Position numbers and translations under genes: made by a program. This document shows positions 6,640 through 12,885 of a stretch of DNA of 18,375 nt, piece after piece. This DNA comes from Geobacter sp. (GTDB taxonomy: Bacteria > Desulfobacterota > Desulfuromonadia > Geobacterales > Geobacteraceae): the NCBI GenBank assembly GCA_003499925.1, contig DNRQ01000224.1, positions 1-18,375 on the forward strand. Direction: 5' to 3'. The notes under the pieces were generated by a model. It worked only from the letters and a program-made list of their open reading frames with translations, was not told where the DNA came from and made no database searches. How positions within the stretch are numbered: the stretch's first letter is position 1; each line of letters starts with the position of its first letter.

Positions 6640-6668
6640 AATTTAATCGATTTACCAATCGATGTCAA
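6640..6668 (-). promoter_or_regulatory. strong sigma70-type promoter of rplM-rpsI
   Basis: On the minus strand a consensus -35 TTGACA (6663-6668) and -10 TAAATT (6640-6645) are 17 bases apart. They lie in the 88-base gap after the truA stop. The spacer contains two copies of the palindrome ATCGAT separated by six bases, which could bind a regulator. The predicted start near 6633 leaves a leader of about 45 bases. Confidence 0.75.
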
Positions 6669-6676
6669 GACAAAAC

Positions 6677-7429
6677 TCACAGAAAGAGTTCCGGGGCATA
6701 AAAAACCTGCATCAGGCAAAGGCCGTGGGGAGGCGCAGTGATGCCGGAAACCTGCCGGTCGCCATCCCTGAGCAGCCTCGCCACGTCCTGCGGCGCCCTT
6801 CTCCCCTGCCCCACCTCCACGATGGTGCCGGCGATGATGCGCACCATGTTCTTCAAGAACCCGCTCCCGTTCACCTCCAGATGGATGAACGGGGCGTCCT
6901 GCACCACATCCAGTGAATTGATGCGGCGCACCGTCGTCTTGGCAGCGCAGTTGGAGGCGCGAAAGGCGGCGAAGTTGTGCTCGCCCGTGAACAGGTCGCA
7001 GGCGGCACGCATCGCCTCCAGGTCGAGCGGCCCGGCCAGGCGCCAGGCCGTGTGCCGGGCAAGCGGCGAGCGGAGGTTGTCCAGGAGGATCGTGTAGCGG
7101 TAGTGTTTGGCTCCGGCATCGGCGCGCGGATTGAAGCGCAGCGGCACCTCGCAGGCGTCGCGCACGGCGATGTCGTTTGGCAGCAACGTGTTGAGCCCCT
7201 CCCGAAAGGCGCGCAGCGGCAGCCCCTTTTCGGTGTTGAAGCAGGCGACCATGCCGCGGGCGTGCACGCCGGCGTCGGTCCGGCCGGAAGAGCGGAGCTT
7301 GGCAGGTTCGCCGAGCATGCTGCATAGCGCCCGCTCCATGACCTCCTGGATCGTGACGCCGTTGGGCTGCACCTGCCACCCCGAGTAAGCGGTGCCGTCG
7401 TATTCGATGATCAGTTTGATATTGCGCAT
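6677..7429 (-). CDS. truA: tRNA pseudouridine(38-40) synthase
   Basis: This enzyme converts uridines 38-40 in the tRNA anticodon stem-loop to pseudouridine. The 250-residue protein starts MRNIKLIIEYDGTAYSGWQ and has the catalytic aspartate D52 in SSGRTDAGVHA. The conserved KHYRYTI and GSGFLKNMVRIIAGT segments are also present. The frame stays open to 7495, but the extra residues come from the G/C hairpin repeats and have no homology look. ATG 7429 is taken on family grounds, although no good Shine-Dalgarno precedes it. It follows an ASADH gene, which recalls the usg-truA neighbourhood of E. coli. Confidence 0.96.
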   Translation of the reverse strand: MRNIKLIIEYDGTAYSGWQVQPNGVTIQEVMERALCSMLGEPAKLRSSGRTDAGVHARGMVACFNTEKGLPLRAFREGLNTLLPNDIAVRDACEVPLRFNPRADAGAKHYRYTILLDNLRSPLARHTAWRLAGPLDLEAMRAACDLFTGEHNFAAFRASNCAAKTTVRRINSLDVVQDAPFIHLEVNGSGFLKNMVRIIAGTIVEVGQGRRAPQDVARLLRDGDRQVSGITAPPHGLCLMQVFYAPELFL

Positions 7430-7454
7430 AATTATATGTGAACCATTTGTTGAG

Positions 7455-7652
7455 GCTCCCCCCTTGGCAAGGGGGCCATCCATACCTTCCCCCATGACAG
7501 GGGGCCATCCATACCTTCCCCCACGACAGGGGGACCATCCAGAACTCCCCCCTTTGACAAAGGGGGGCGGGGGGGATTTGCCTTGATTTGCCTCTGACTT
7601 TGCCTCAGCAGTTAAAAGGAAATCCCCCTAAATCCCCCTTTTTCAAAGGGGG
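7455..7652. repeat. array of G/C hairpin repeats upstream of truA
   Basis: This is a run of small palindromes. A CCCCCTTG-GCAAGGGGG-type hairpin ends at 7475. Two 29-bp tandem units (7476-7504, 7505-7533) begin CCATCCATACC and end GACAGGGGG, differing at one base. A degenerate third unit leads into CCCCCCTTTG-A-CAAAGGGGGG (about 7546-7566). After a spacer, CCCCCTTT-TTC-AAAGGGGG lies at 7634-7652. The last two are close to the palindromes at 4130-4248, so this is one dispersed family. It sits in the leader of truA. Confidence 0.8.
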
Positions 7653-7671
7653 ACTTTTGAGTCAAAGGCTT

Positions 7672-7703
7672 GCAACCCTTTACAGAGTCAAGGGTTGCCT
7701 TTA
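7672..7703 (-). terminator. hairpin at the end of the ASADH gene, possible weak terminator
   Basis: A perfect 9-bp inverted repeat GCAACCCTT/AAGGGTTGC (7672-7680 and 7690-7698) begins two bases after the stop codon of the ASADH gene. On the minus strand the stem is followed by AAGCCTTTG, which is a poor U-tract, so termination may be partial and truA may be reached by read-through. Confidence 0.4.
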
Positions 7704-8720
7704 CTTCAGATACTTCTCCACCAGTATCTCCGCGATCTGCACTGCGTTGGTCGCCGCACCCTTGCGGATATTGTCCGCCACGATCCAGAGGTTCAGCCCG
7801 TTTTCGACCGACTCGTCCTCGCGGATCCGGCCGACCAGGGTGAGATCCTCGCCCGCCGCGTTGATCGCCATCGGGTAGTCACCGCCTGCAGGGTCGTCCA
7901 CGAGTTCCACGCCCGGCGCATCCGCCAGGAGCTCCCTTGCCTTGGCGACGGAGATCTTTTGCACGGTCTCGATGTTGACCGACTCGGAGTGTCCGTAGAA
8001 AACCGGCACCCTCACACATGTGGCGGTGGTCTTGATGTCCGATCCCATGATCTTCGCGGTCTCGTTCACCATCTTCATCTCTTCCTTGGTATACCCGTTG
8101 TCGCAGAAGGAGTCGATCTGCGGCAGACAGTTGAAGGCGATCCTGTGCGGATATACCTCATTCTTTGTGGGACGGCCGTTCAGCAGCTCTCCGGTCTGAA
8201 CCCGCAGCTCGTCGATCGCCTTTTTACCGGTGCCGGATACCGCCTGATAGGTGGAGACGACGATCCTCTTTATGGTGCCGAAGTCGTGCAGCGGCTTGAG
8301 CGCCACCACCATCTGGATGGTGGAGCAGTTGGGATTGGCGATGATTCCCTTATTCTTGTAGTCGGCTATGGCGTCGGGATTGGCCTCCGGGACCACGAGC
8401 GGCACGTCCTTGTCCATGCGCCATGCGCTGGAATTATCGATGCAGACCGCCCCCGCCTTGGCAGCCGACGGGCAAAACTCCTCCGAGCGCGCCCCGCCTG
8501 CGGAGAAAAGGGCGATGTCGATCCCCTCGAAAGAGTCATGGGTCAGTTCCTCGACCAGCACAGCCTTCCCTTTGAATTCCAGCGCCTGCCCCGCGCTCCG
8601 GCCGCTCGCCAGGAACTTGATCTTGCCGACCGGGAAATCACGCTCCTCCAGACACTCGATCATCTGGGTTCCGACCGCACCGGTCGCGCCTACAACTGCA
8701 ACGTTCCAAAGCCTGCTCAT
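7701..8720 (-). CDS. aspartate-semialdehyde dehydrogenase (Gram-positive/archaeal-type subfamily)
   Basis: The predicted reaction is reduction of aspartyl-4-phosphate to aspartate semialdehyde with NADPH, the branch point to lysine/diaminopimelate, threonine and methionine. The 339-residue protein has the nucleotide motif GATGAVG (11-17), the nucleophile C132 in NPNCSTIQ, and the region VRVPVFYGHSES with the expected active-site histidine. AAGGAG lies six bases before ATG 8720. It is a second ASADH, only distantly like the next gene upstream, and belongs to the same broad subfamily as E. coli Usg, which also adjoins truA. The catalytic residues are intact, so it should be active. Which of the two is the main enzyme cannot be told from sequence. 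Confidence 0.93.
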   Translation of the reverse strand: MSRLWNVAVVGATGAVGTQMIECLEERDFPVGKIKFLASGRSAGQALEFKGKAVLVEELTHDSFEGIDIALFSAGGARSEEFCPSAAKAGAVCIDNSSAWRMDKDVPLVVPEANPDAIADYKNKGIIANPNCSTIQMVVALKPLHDFGTIKRIVVSTYQAVSGTGKKAIDELRVQTGELLNGRPTKNEVYPHRIAFNCLPQIDSFCDNGYTKEEMKMVNETAKIMGSDIKTTATCVRVPVFYGHSESVNIETVQKISVAKARELLADAPGVELVDDPAGGDYPMAINAAGEDLTLVGRIREDESVENGLNLWIVADNIRKGAATNAVQIAEILVEKYLK

Positions 8721-8739
8721 ACTGTTCTCCTTCTTTGAA

Positions 8740-8760
8740 CTGACACCGGACTGATGTCAG
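8740..8760 (-). other. small hairpin just before the ASADH ribosome binding site
   Basis: The inverted repeat CTGACA/TGTCAG with a nine-base loop ends 11 bases before the AAGGAG of the downstream ASADH gene. It could influence translation or be an operator, but no regulator can be named. Confidence 0.3.
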
Positions 8761-8776
8761 CAGTACCACCTTGGAC

Positions 8777-8821
8777 AAAAACAGGAGCGCGCCCCCGATC
8801 CTGCTACGGGGTACGCGCTCC
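8777..8821 (-). terminator. intrinsic terminator or attenuator between the two ASADH genes
   Basis: On the minus strand GGAGCGCG pairs with CGCGCTCC (8814-8821 with 8784-8791). An inner CCCCG/CGGGG stem sits inside, and TGTTTTTG follows. It lies about 80 bases after the asd stop and 57 bases before the next start codon. It either ends the leuB-asd transcript or acts as an attenuator in the leader of the next gene. Confidence 0.75.
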
Positions 8822-8822
8822 G

Positions 8823-8850
8823 CTTATACTGCCATTCGATTCTAAGACAA
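8823..8850 (-). promoter_or_regulatory. possible promoter for the second ASADH gene
   Basis: On the minus strand TTGTCT (8845-8850) and TATAAG (8823-8828) are 16 bases apart. A transcript would start almost at the base of the hairpin at 8777-8821, so that the hairpin would be its 5' end. The -35 match is moderate; alternative TTGACT and TTGACA hexamers occur further upstream without a matching -10. Confidence 0.33.
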
Positions 8851-8898
8851 GTCAACACCCGGACCGTTCAATCCGTGTCAAGGCTTTTGACTTTGACT

Positions 8899-9996
8899 CT
8901 ACCGCTCCTTCAGTATCTGCAGCATGCGGCGCAGCGGTTCGGCAGCGCCCCAGAGCAGCTGATCGCCGCAGGTGAAGGCGGAGAGGTACTGCGGCCCCAT
9001 CTTCATCTTGCGCAGACGGCCGATCGGCACCGTGAGCGACCCTGAGACCGCGGCAGGGGTGAGCTGCGACAGGGTATCGGCCTTGTTGTTGGGAACCAGC
9101 TTCACCCACTGGTTGTCGTTCTTGATCATCTCCTCGATCTCGCCGATCGGCAGGTCCTTGTTCAGCCTGATGGTCAGCGCCTGGCTGTGGCAGCGCATGG
9201 CGCCGACGCGCACGCAGAGACCGTCGACGGGAATCGGGGTGGTGGTGCCGAGGATCTTGTTGGTCTCTGCGAAACCTTTCCACTCCTCGCGGCTCTGGCC
9301 GTCCTCCACCTCGCGGTCGATCCAGGGGAGCACGTTTCCCGCCAGCGCGAAGCCGAACTCCTTGGTGGGGAGCAGTCCGCTACGCAGCGTGTCGGTGACC
9401 TCCCGGTCGATGTTCAGGATGGCCGAGGAGGGATCCTTCAGATGTCCCGCAACCGATCCGTGCAGAACGCCCATCTGCGACAGCAGTTCGCGCATGTTCG
9501 GAGCGCCGGCGCCTGAGGCCGCCTGGTAGGTCATGGAGGAGATCCACTCCACGACACCCGCGCGGAACAGTCCGCCCAGGGCCATCAGCATGAGGCTCAC
9601 AGTGCAGTTGCCGCCGATGTAGTCCTTGACGCCCTTGGCAAGGGCAGCATCGATGACGCCGCGGTTCACCGGATCGAGGATGATCACGGCGTCCGACTCC
9701 ATGCGGAGCGTGCTCGCCGCGTCGATCCAGTACCCCTGCCACCCCGCCTTGTGCAGCTCAGGGCGCACCGCCTTGGTGTAGTCGCCACCCTGGCAGGTGA
9801 TGATCACGTCGAGCTTCTTAAGCTCGGCGATGTCCGAGGCGTCCTTCAGAGTCCCGGCATTCATGGGCGCAGGCTGCCCCGCCTGCGAGGTGGTGAAGAA
9901 TACAGGTTCGATGCCTGCAAAATCGTTCTCTTCCTGCATGCGCTGGAGGAGAACCGAGCCTACCATGCCACGCCAACCGACAAGTCCGACTTTCAT
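8899..9996 (-). CDS. asd: aspartate-semialdehyde dehydrogenase (E. coli-type)
   Basis: The 365-residue product starts MKVGLVGWRGMVGSVLLQRM, very like E. coli Asd (367 residues). It has the nucleophile C131 in GGNCTVSLMLM and the conserved CVRVGAMRCHSQAL segment with the active-site histidine. It makes aspartate semialdehyde for lysine, threonine and methionine synthesis. AGGAA lies upstream of ATG 9996 with a rather long spacing. It follows the toxin gene by 53 bases with no evident terminator, so it is probably reached by the leuB transcript. A terminator follows. Having this type beside an ASADH of the other subfamily is unusual. Confidence 0.96.
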   Translation of the reverse strand: MKVGLVGWRGMVGSVLLQRMQEENDFAGIEPVFFTTSQAGQPAPMNAGTLKDASDIAELKKLDVIITCQGGDYTKAVRPELHKAGWQGYWIDAASTLRMESDAVIILDPVNRGVIDAALAKGVKDYIGGNCTVSLMLMALGGLFRAGVVEWISSMTYQAASGAGAPNMRELLSQMGVLHGSVAGHLKDPSSAILNIDREVTDTLRSGLLPTKEFGFALAGNVLPWIDREVEDGQSREEWKGFAETNKILGTTTPIPVDGLCVRVGAMRCHSQALTIRLNKDLPIGEIEEMIKNDNQWVKLVPNNKADTLSQLTPAAVSGSLTVPIGRLRKMKMGPQYLSAFTCGDQLLWGAAEPLRRMLQILKER

Positions 9997-10049
9997 AGGG
10001 TACGTTCCTTTTCTGTAGTTTTATTTTATTTACCGGCAGGCTATCCCGC

Positions 10050-10343
10050 CTAATCTCGATCTTTCCAATACCCTGGTTTCCGATGCAAGTGCATCACAGC
10101 AACGATGACAACTCGATTTCTCTTCAAGCGAAAAAGGATGCTGAACGGAAAAGTGCGGATCAGACAGCGCCTTACATCACCTTCGACTATCGGGTATATT
10201 AATGGGTCCACCCTGACTCGCGCAGCCCCTTCTTCAACCGCACTGACAAAACGCTTACCTAGATTCTTCTGCTGACCGTTATAAAAGTCAGCAGCCTTAG
10301 CAGTCTCAGCCTCTGCATCCGGGTGAAAAATAAGCTTTTTCAA
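10050..10343 (-). CDS. ParE/RelE-family toxin
   Basis: A 97-residue small basic protein with the family pattern: FHPDAEAETAKAADFY near the N-terminus, RCLIRTFPFSILFRL in the middle and VIVAVMHLHRKPGYWKDRD at the end. These features place it in the ParE/RelE superfamily (plasmid stabilisation protein type). Such toxins poison gyrase or cleave mRNA on the ribosome; which applies here cannot be seen. The start codon is TTG at 10341-10343, and it overlaps the antitoxin stop in the four bases TTGA, so translation is probably coupled. No strong Shine-Dalgarno precedes it. The local DNA is less GC-rich than the flanking biosynthetic genes, which suggests acquisition. Confidence 0.88.
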   Translation of the reverse strand: MKKLIFHPDAEAETAKAADFYNGQQKNLGKRFVSAVEEGAARVRVDPLIYPIVEGDVRRCLIRTFPFSILFRLKRNRVVIVAVMHLHRKPGYWKDRD

Positions 10344-10570
10344 TCCAGAGCTGCGTAAAGGCGCGCAAATACTTTATCAGCATCAGCAAGCTCTACAGTC
10401 CCTTCATCAATTTCCCTGCAGCGCTTTAGAACTTCTTCGCGCCATGCTGAAGACAACTCTAGAGGCTCGTCAAAATCCAGACTCTCGATGAGTCGCTCCG
10501 CCACTATTGCACGAATATTTCTCGGAAGTCCCAGTGCCTCGGAGATGATCTTTTCGGCAGGTAGTCCCAT
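10340..10570 (-). CDS. antitoxin, addiction-module component (TIGR02574-like)
   Basis: A 76-residue acidic protein. An N-terminal part (EKIISEALGLPRNIRAIVAERLIESLD) is followed by the motif SSAWREEVLKRCREIDEGTVELADADKV, split here around W and E-E as in the TIGR02574 family. That family is regularly encoded just before a ParE/RelE toxin. It should bind and neutralise the product of the overlapping downstream gene and may repress the pair. GAGG lies eight bases before ATG 10570. The palindrome TATCG-AAC-CGATA at 10589-10601, 19 bases upstream, could be the operator. Confidence 0.88.
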   Translation of the reverse strand: MGLPAEKIISEALGLPRNIRAIVAERLIESLDFDEPLELSSAWREEVLKRCREIDEGTVELADADKVFARLYAALD

Positions 10571-10588
10571 AATGGTGACCTCGTTATC

Positions 10589-10601
10589 TATCGAACCGAT
10601 A
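10589..10601. promoter_or_regulatory. palindrome upstream of the antitoxin, candidate operator
   Basis: TATCG-AAC-CGATA is a perfect 5-bp inverted repeat in the 39-base gap between leuB and the antitoxin gene. Autoregulation through a palindrome here is usual for toxin-antitoxin pairs. No good separate promoter was found for the pair. Confidence 0.35.
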
Positions 10602-10609
10602 CCAGAAGC

Positions 10610-11698
10610 TTATAAATTCGCGATGATCGCGTCGCCGATTTCCTTGGTGTTCACCAGCTTCTCGCCTGCCTTTTCCTGGTAGATGTCCCTGGTGCGGAAG
10701 CCCTGATCCAGCACCTTGGCGACCGCGTTGTCGATGGCGTCGGCCGCCTCGATCATCCCGAAGGAGTAGCGCAGCATCATCCCTGCCGAGAGGATCTGGG
10801 CGATCGGGTTGGCGATCCCCTGTCCCGCGATGTCGGGCGCGCTCCCGCCGGAGGGCTCGTACATCCCGAAGGTCCCTTCGGCAAGCGACGCGGAAGGGAG
10901 CATGCCGAGCGAGCCGGTCAGCATGGCGGCCTCGTCGGAGAGGATGTCGCCGAACATGTTCTCGCAAAGGATCACGTCGAACTGCTTGGGCCATTTTACC
11001 AGCTGCATCGCGGCGTTGTCCACGTACATGTGGGAGAGCTCAACGTCCGGATATTCCTTGGCTATGGTGGTCACGATCTCGCGCCAGAGCACGGAGGTGG
11101 AGAGGACGTTGGCCTTGTCGATGGAGCAGACCTTCTTGCCGCGCTTTCTTGCGGCCAGGAAGGCGACGTGGGTGATGCGCTCGATCTCGGGGACGCTGTA
11201 GCGCATGGTGTCGACGCCGATCCGGTCACGCCCGGCCCCTTCGATCCCCTTGGGCTGCGAGAAGTAGATGCCGCCGGTCAGCTCGCGGATCACCAGGATG
11301 TCGAAGCCTCCCGCGATCACCTCTTCCTTGAGCGAGGAGGCGCTGGTAAGCGAGGGGAAGATGATGGCAGGGCGCAGGTTGGCGTAGAGGCCGAAGATCT
11401 TGCGCAGCGGCAACAGGGCGCCGCGCTCGGGCTGCTCGTCGGGGGGGAGCGTCTCCCACTTGGGGCCGCCCACGGAACCGAAGAGGATGGCGTCCGAAGC
11501 CTTGCAGATATTGACCGTGGTCTCGGGAAGCGCACGACCCTCAAGGTCGATCCCCGCCCCGCCTACGTTGGCTCGGGTCCGCTCGAAGGTGACATCGTAA
11601 CGTTTCTCGACTGCATCCAGCACCTTGAGTGCCTCTGCCATAACCTCGGGGCCTATGCCGTCACCCGCAAGCACTGCCACCTTAAATTGCTTTCCCAT
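10610..11698 (-). CDS. leuB: 3-isopropylmalate dehydrogenase
   Basis: This enzyme oxidises and decarboxylates 3-isopropylmalate with NAD in leucine synthesis. The 362-residue protein has GDGIGPEV (12-19) and TGGIYF (141-146) with Y145. Catalytic K195 lies in DKANVL, D227 in DNAAMQLV, and the metal ligands D251 and D255 in GDILSDEAAM. The nucleotide-binding segment GGSAPDIAGQGIANP is also present. Length is typical. GGAGG lies eight bases before ATG 11698. It heads the minus-strand block with a strong promoter at 11732-11761. leuA, leuC and leuD are not in the window. Confidence 0.98.
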   Translation of the reverse strand: MGKQFKVAVLAGDGIGPEVMAEALKVLDAVEKRYDVTFERTRANVGGAGIDLEGRALPETTVNICKASDAILFGSVGGPKWETLPPDEQPERGALLPLRKIFGLYANLRPAIIFPSLTSASSLKEEVIAGGFDILVIRELTGGIYFSQPKGIEGAGRDRIGVDTMRYSVPEIERITHVAFLAARKRGKKVCSIDKANVLSTSVLWREIVTTIAKEYPDVELSHMYVDNAAMQLVKWPKQFDVILCENMFGDILSDEAAMLTGSLGMLPSASLAEGTFGMYEPSGGSAPDIAGQGIANPIAQILSAGMMLRYSFGMIEAADAIDNAVAKVLDQGFRTRDIYQEKAGEKLVNTKEIGDAIIANL

Positions 11699-11731
11699 TG
11701 CGCTACCCTCCAGGACGTTATTAAATTTGCG

Positions 11732-11761
11732 ATTCTATTAGCGGGGGAGCCATGTTGTCAA
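11732..11761 (-). promoter_or_regulatory. sigma70-type promoter of leuB
   Basis: On the minus strand TTGACA (11756-11761) and TAGAAT (11732-11737) are 18 bases apart, close to consensus. They lie immediately after the terminator of the preceding gene. The leader to ATG 11698 would be about 25-30 bases, too short for a T-box or leader-peptide attenuator. Confidence 0.72.
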
Positions 11762-11764
11762 CAT

Positions 11765-11795
11765 AAAAAGGCCGTCAAACGTACGTTTAACGGCC
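11765..11795 (-). terminator. terminator after the MlaC-like gene
   Basis: A near-perfect palindrome GGCCGT-C-AAACGTACGTTT-A-ACGGCC (11770-11795) is followed on the minus strand by TTTTT. It lies 32 bases after the stop codon and just before the leuB promoter, insulating the two genes. Confidence 0.85.
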
Positions 11796-11826
11796 CTGGG
11801 ACAGCCCGCACACCGATGCCGGCTTT

Positions 11827-12432
11827 TCAAGGCGCCTTTATCTCCTCGCTCTTGGTGCGAAGCTTCTTCACGAGTGCCGGATAACCCTGGTTGTTGACGA
11901 TCCTGTTGAACTGGCCCCGGTAGTTGGAGACCAGGCTTACCCCCTCGATCACCACATCATAAACCATCCACTTGCCCCCCTTTTGAGCCAGACGGTAATC
12001 CAGCGAATACTCGTCACCCTTCGGCACGATCACCTTCGACTTGACCTCCGCATGCTGGCCGTCGACCGACTCCTTGAGATAGACGATCTTTTCATTGCGG
12101 TATCCCTCGATCTTGCCGGCATAGGAATTCTCCAGCAGCGTCTGGAACAGGGAAATGAATTCGCTACGCTCCGCGGGGGTGCGGACCTTCCAGTGGGTCG
12201 CCAGGGAGCGCTGCGCCATCTCCTGATAGTCGAAGATGCTGCTTATGGTATTTCTCAGCGCCTGGCGACGCTGCGGTTCCTTTTGCGGCTTCTTCAACTC
12301 CGGATCACCGACGATCCGCACCACCTCGTCAACGACCCGTTTCACCTCGTCGGTGACGGAGGCAACGGCCTGAACAGGAAGTGCCATTGAGAGACAGAAG
12401 CAAACCAGAACTATGGAAAATGCAGATTTCAT
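11827..12432 (-). CDS. MlaC/Ttg2D-family periplasmic lipid-transport protein
   Basis: The 201-residue protein begins with a signal peptide (hydrophobic 5-18, probable cleavage after PVQA at about 22). The MlaC/Ttg2 domain (PF05494 type) follows, with RRQALRNTISSIFDYQEMAQRSL and the later YDVVIEGVSLVSNYRGQFNRIV segment, both characteristic. Family members carry phospholipid (or hopanoid in HpnM) across the periplasm. The frame is open to 12576, but ATG 12432 has GGGGAGG six bases upstream and gives the signal peptide, so it is chosen. The ABC transporter partners (MlaE, MlaF, MlaD) are absent here, so it is an orphan. A terminator follows. Confidence 0.9.
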   Translation of the reverse strand: MKSAFSIVLVCFCLSMALPVQAVASVTDEVKRVVDEVVRIVGDPELKKPQKEPQRRQALRNTISSIFDYQEMAQRSLATHWKVRTPAERSEFISLFQTLLENSYAGKIEGYRNEKIVYLKESVDGQHAEVKSKVIVPKGDEYSLDYRLAQKGGKWMVYDVVIEGVSLVSNYRGQFNRIVNNQGYPALVKKLRTKSEEIKAP

Positions 12433-12885
12433 ATATATCCTCCCCTGGTCGATCTTGAGCGTCCTTTTACGGCTCCAAAGTTGTAGTTCATTTTCATGAA
12501 ATGATATGGTACATTTCCGCAATTCTGGCCGACGCCGGTAACAGCATACCATCTGACCGTGATTAAGCAACCTCACAACATACCGTCATTACAGACCTAT
12601 TTCACAGTAGCGCCAGTTCCGTCAAGGATCACACCCGATAGTGCTGAAGGTACAAAGTCACCTCTGCCGCTAGCAGGCCCGAAACGGAGCTGTACAAAAG
12701 CTCGATCAGGCGAAAAAAATTGAACTGCACCATTCGACAATGTCACAGCTGGCGATTATTATTGCATGTTCGATGCATGAACCGCAACGGCCCGATCCAA
12801 CCTGGGAGTGCAACAGCCATGACACCGATATCTGTTTTGACAGTTTTTATCTGCTCTGAAGAGCAACCAATTGCGTGGAGGCAAC
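12433..12885. other. intergenic region between divergent genes
   Basis: About 450 bases between the MlaC-like gene (minus) and the ChaN-like gene (plus). No gene was recognised. It must carry both promoters. For the minus strand a TTGCTT/TATGCT pair with 16 bases between is possible (near 12530-12560). For the plus strand TTGACA occurs near 12837 but lacks a good -10. A near-palindrome TCATTTTCATGAAATGA (about 12488-12504) lies in the MlaC leader. Small inverted repeats GAGCT/AGCTC and GTTC/GAAC are also present. Confidence 0.4.

Noticed and set aside
7430..7495. Longer truA start at 7495
   Set aside because: The added 22 residues are encoded by the repeat array and do not resemble TruA; family length and the MRNIKLIIEYDG start support 7429.
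7476..7533. Two 29-bp direct repeats considered as a mini CRISPR array
   Set aside because: The units are directly adjacent with no spacers and each contains a C/G hairpin of the dispersed repeat family; no cas genes nearby.
12750..12765. TGGC...TTGC motif considered as a sigma54 promoter for the ChaN-like gene
   Set aside because: The distance between GG and GC is 11 bases rather than the required 10, and the downstream leader is long.
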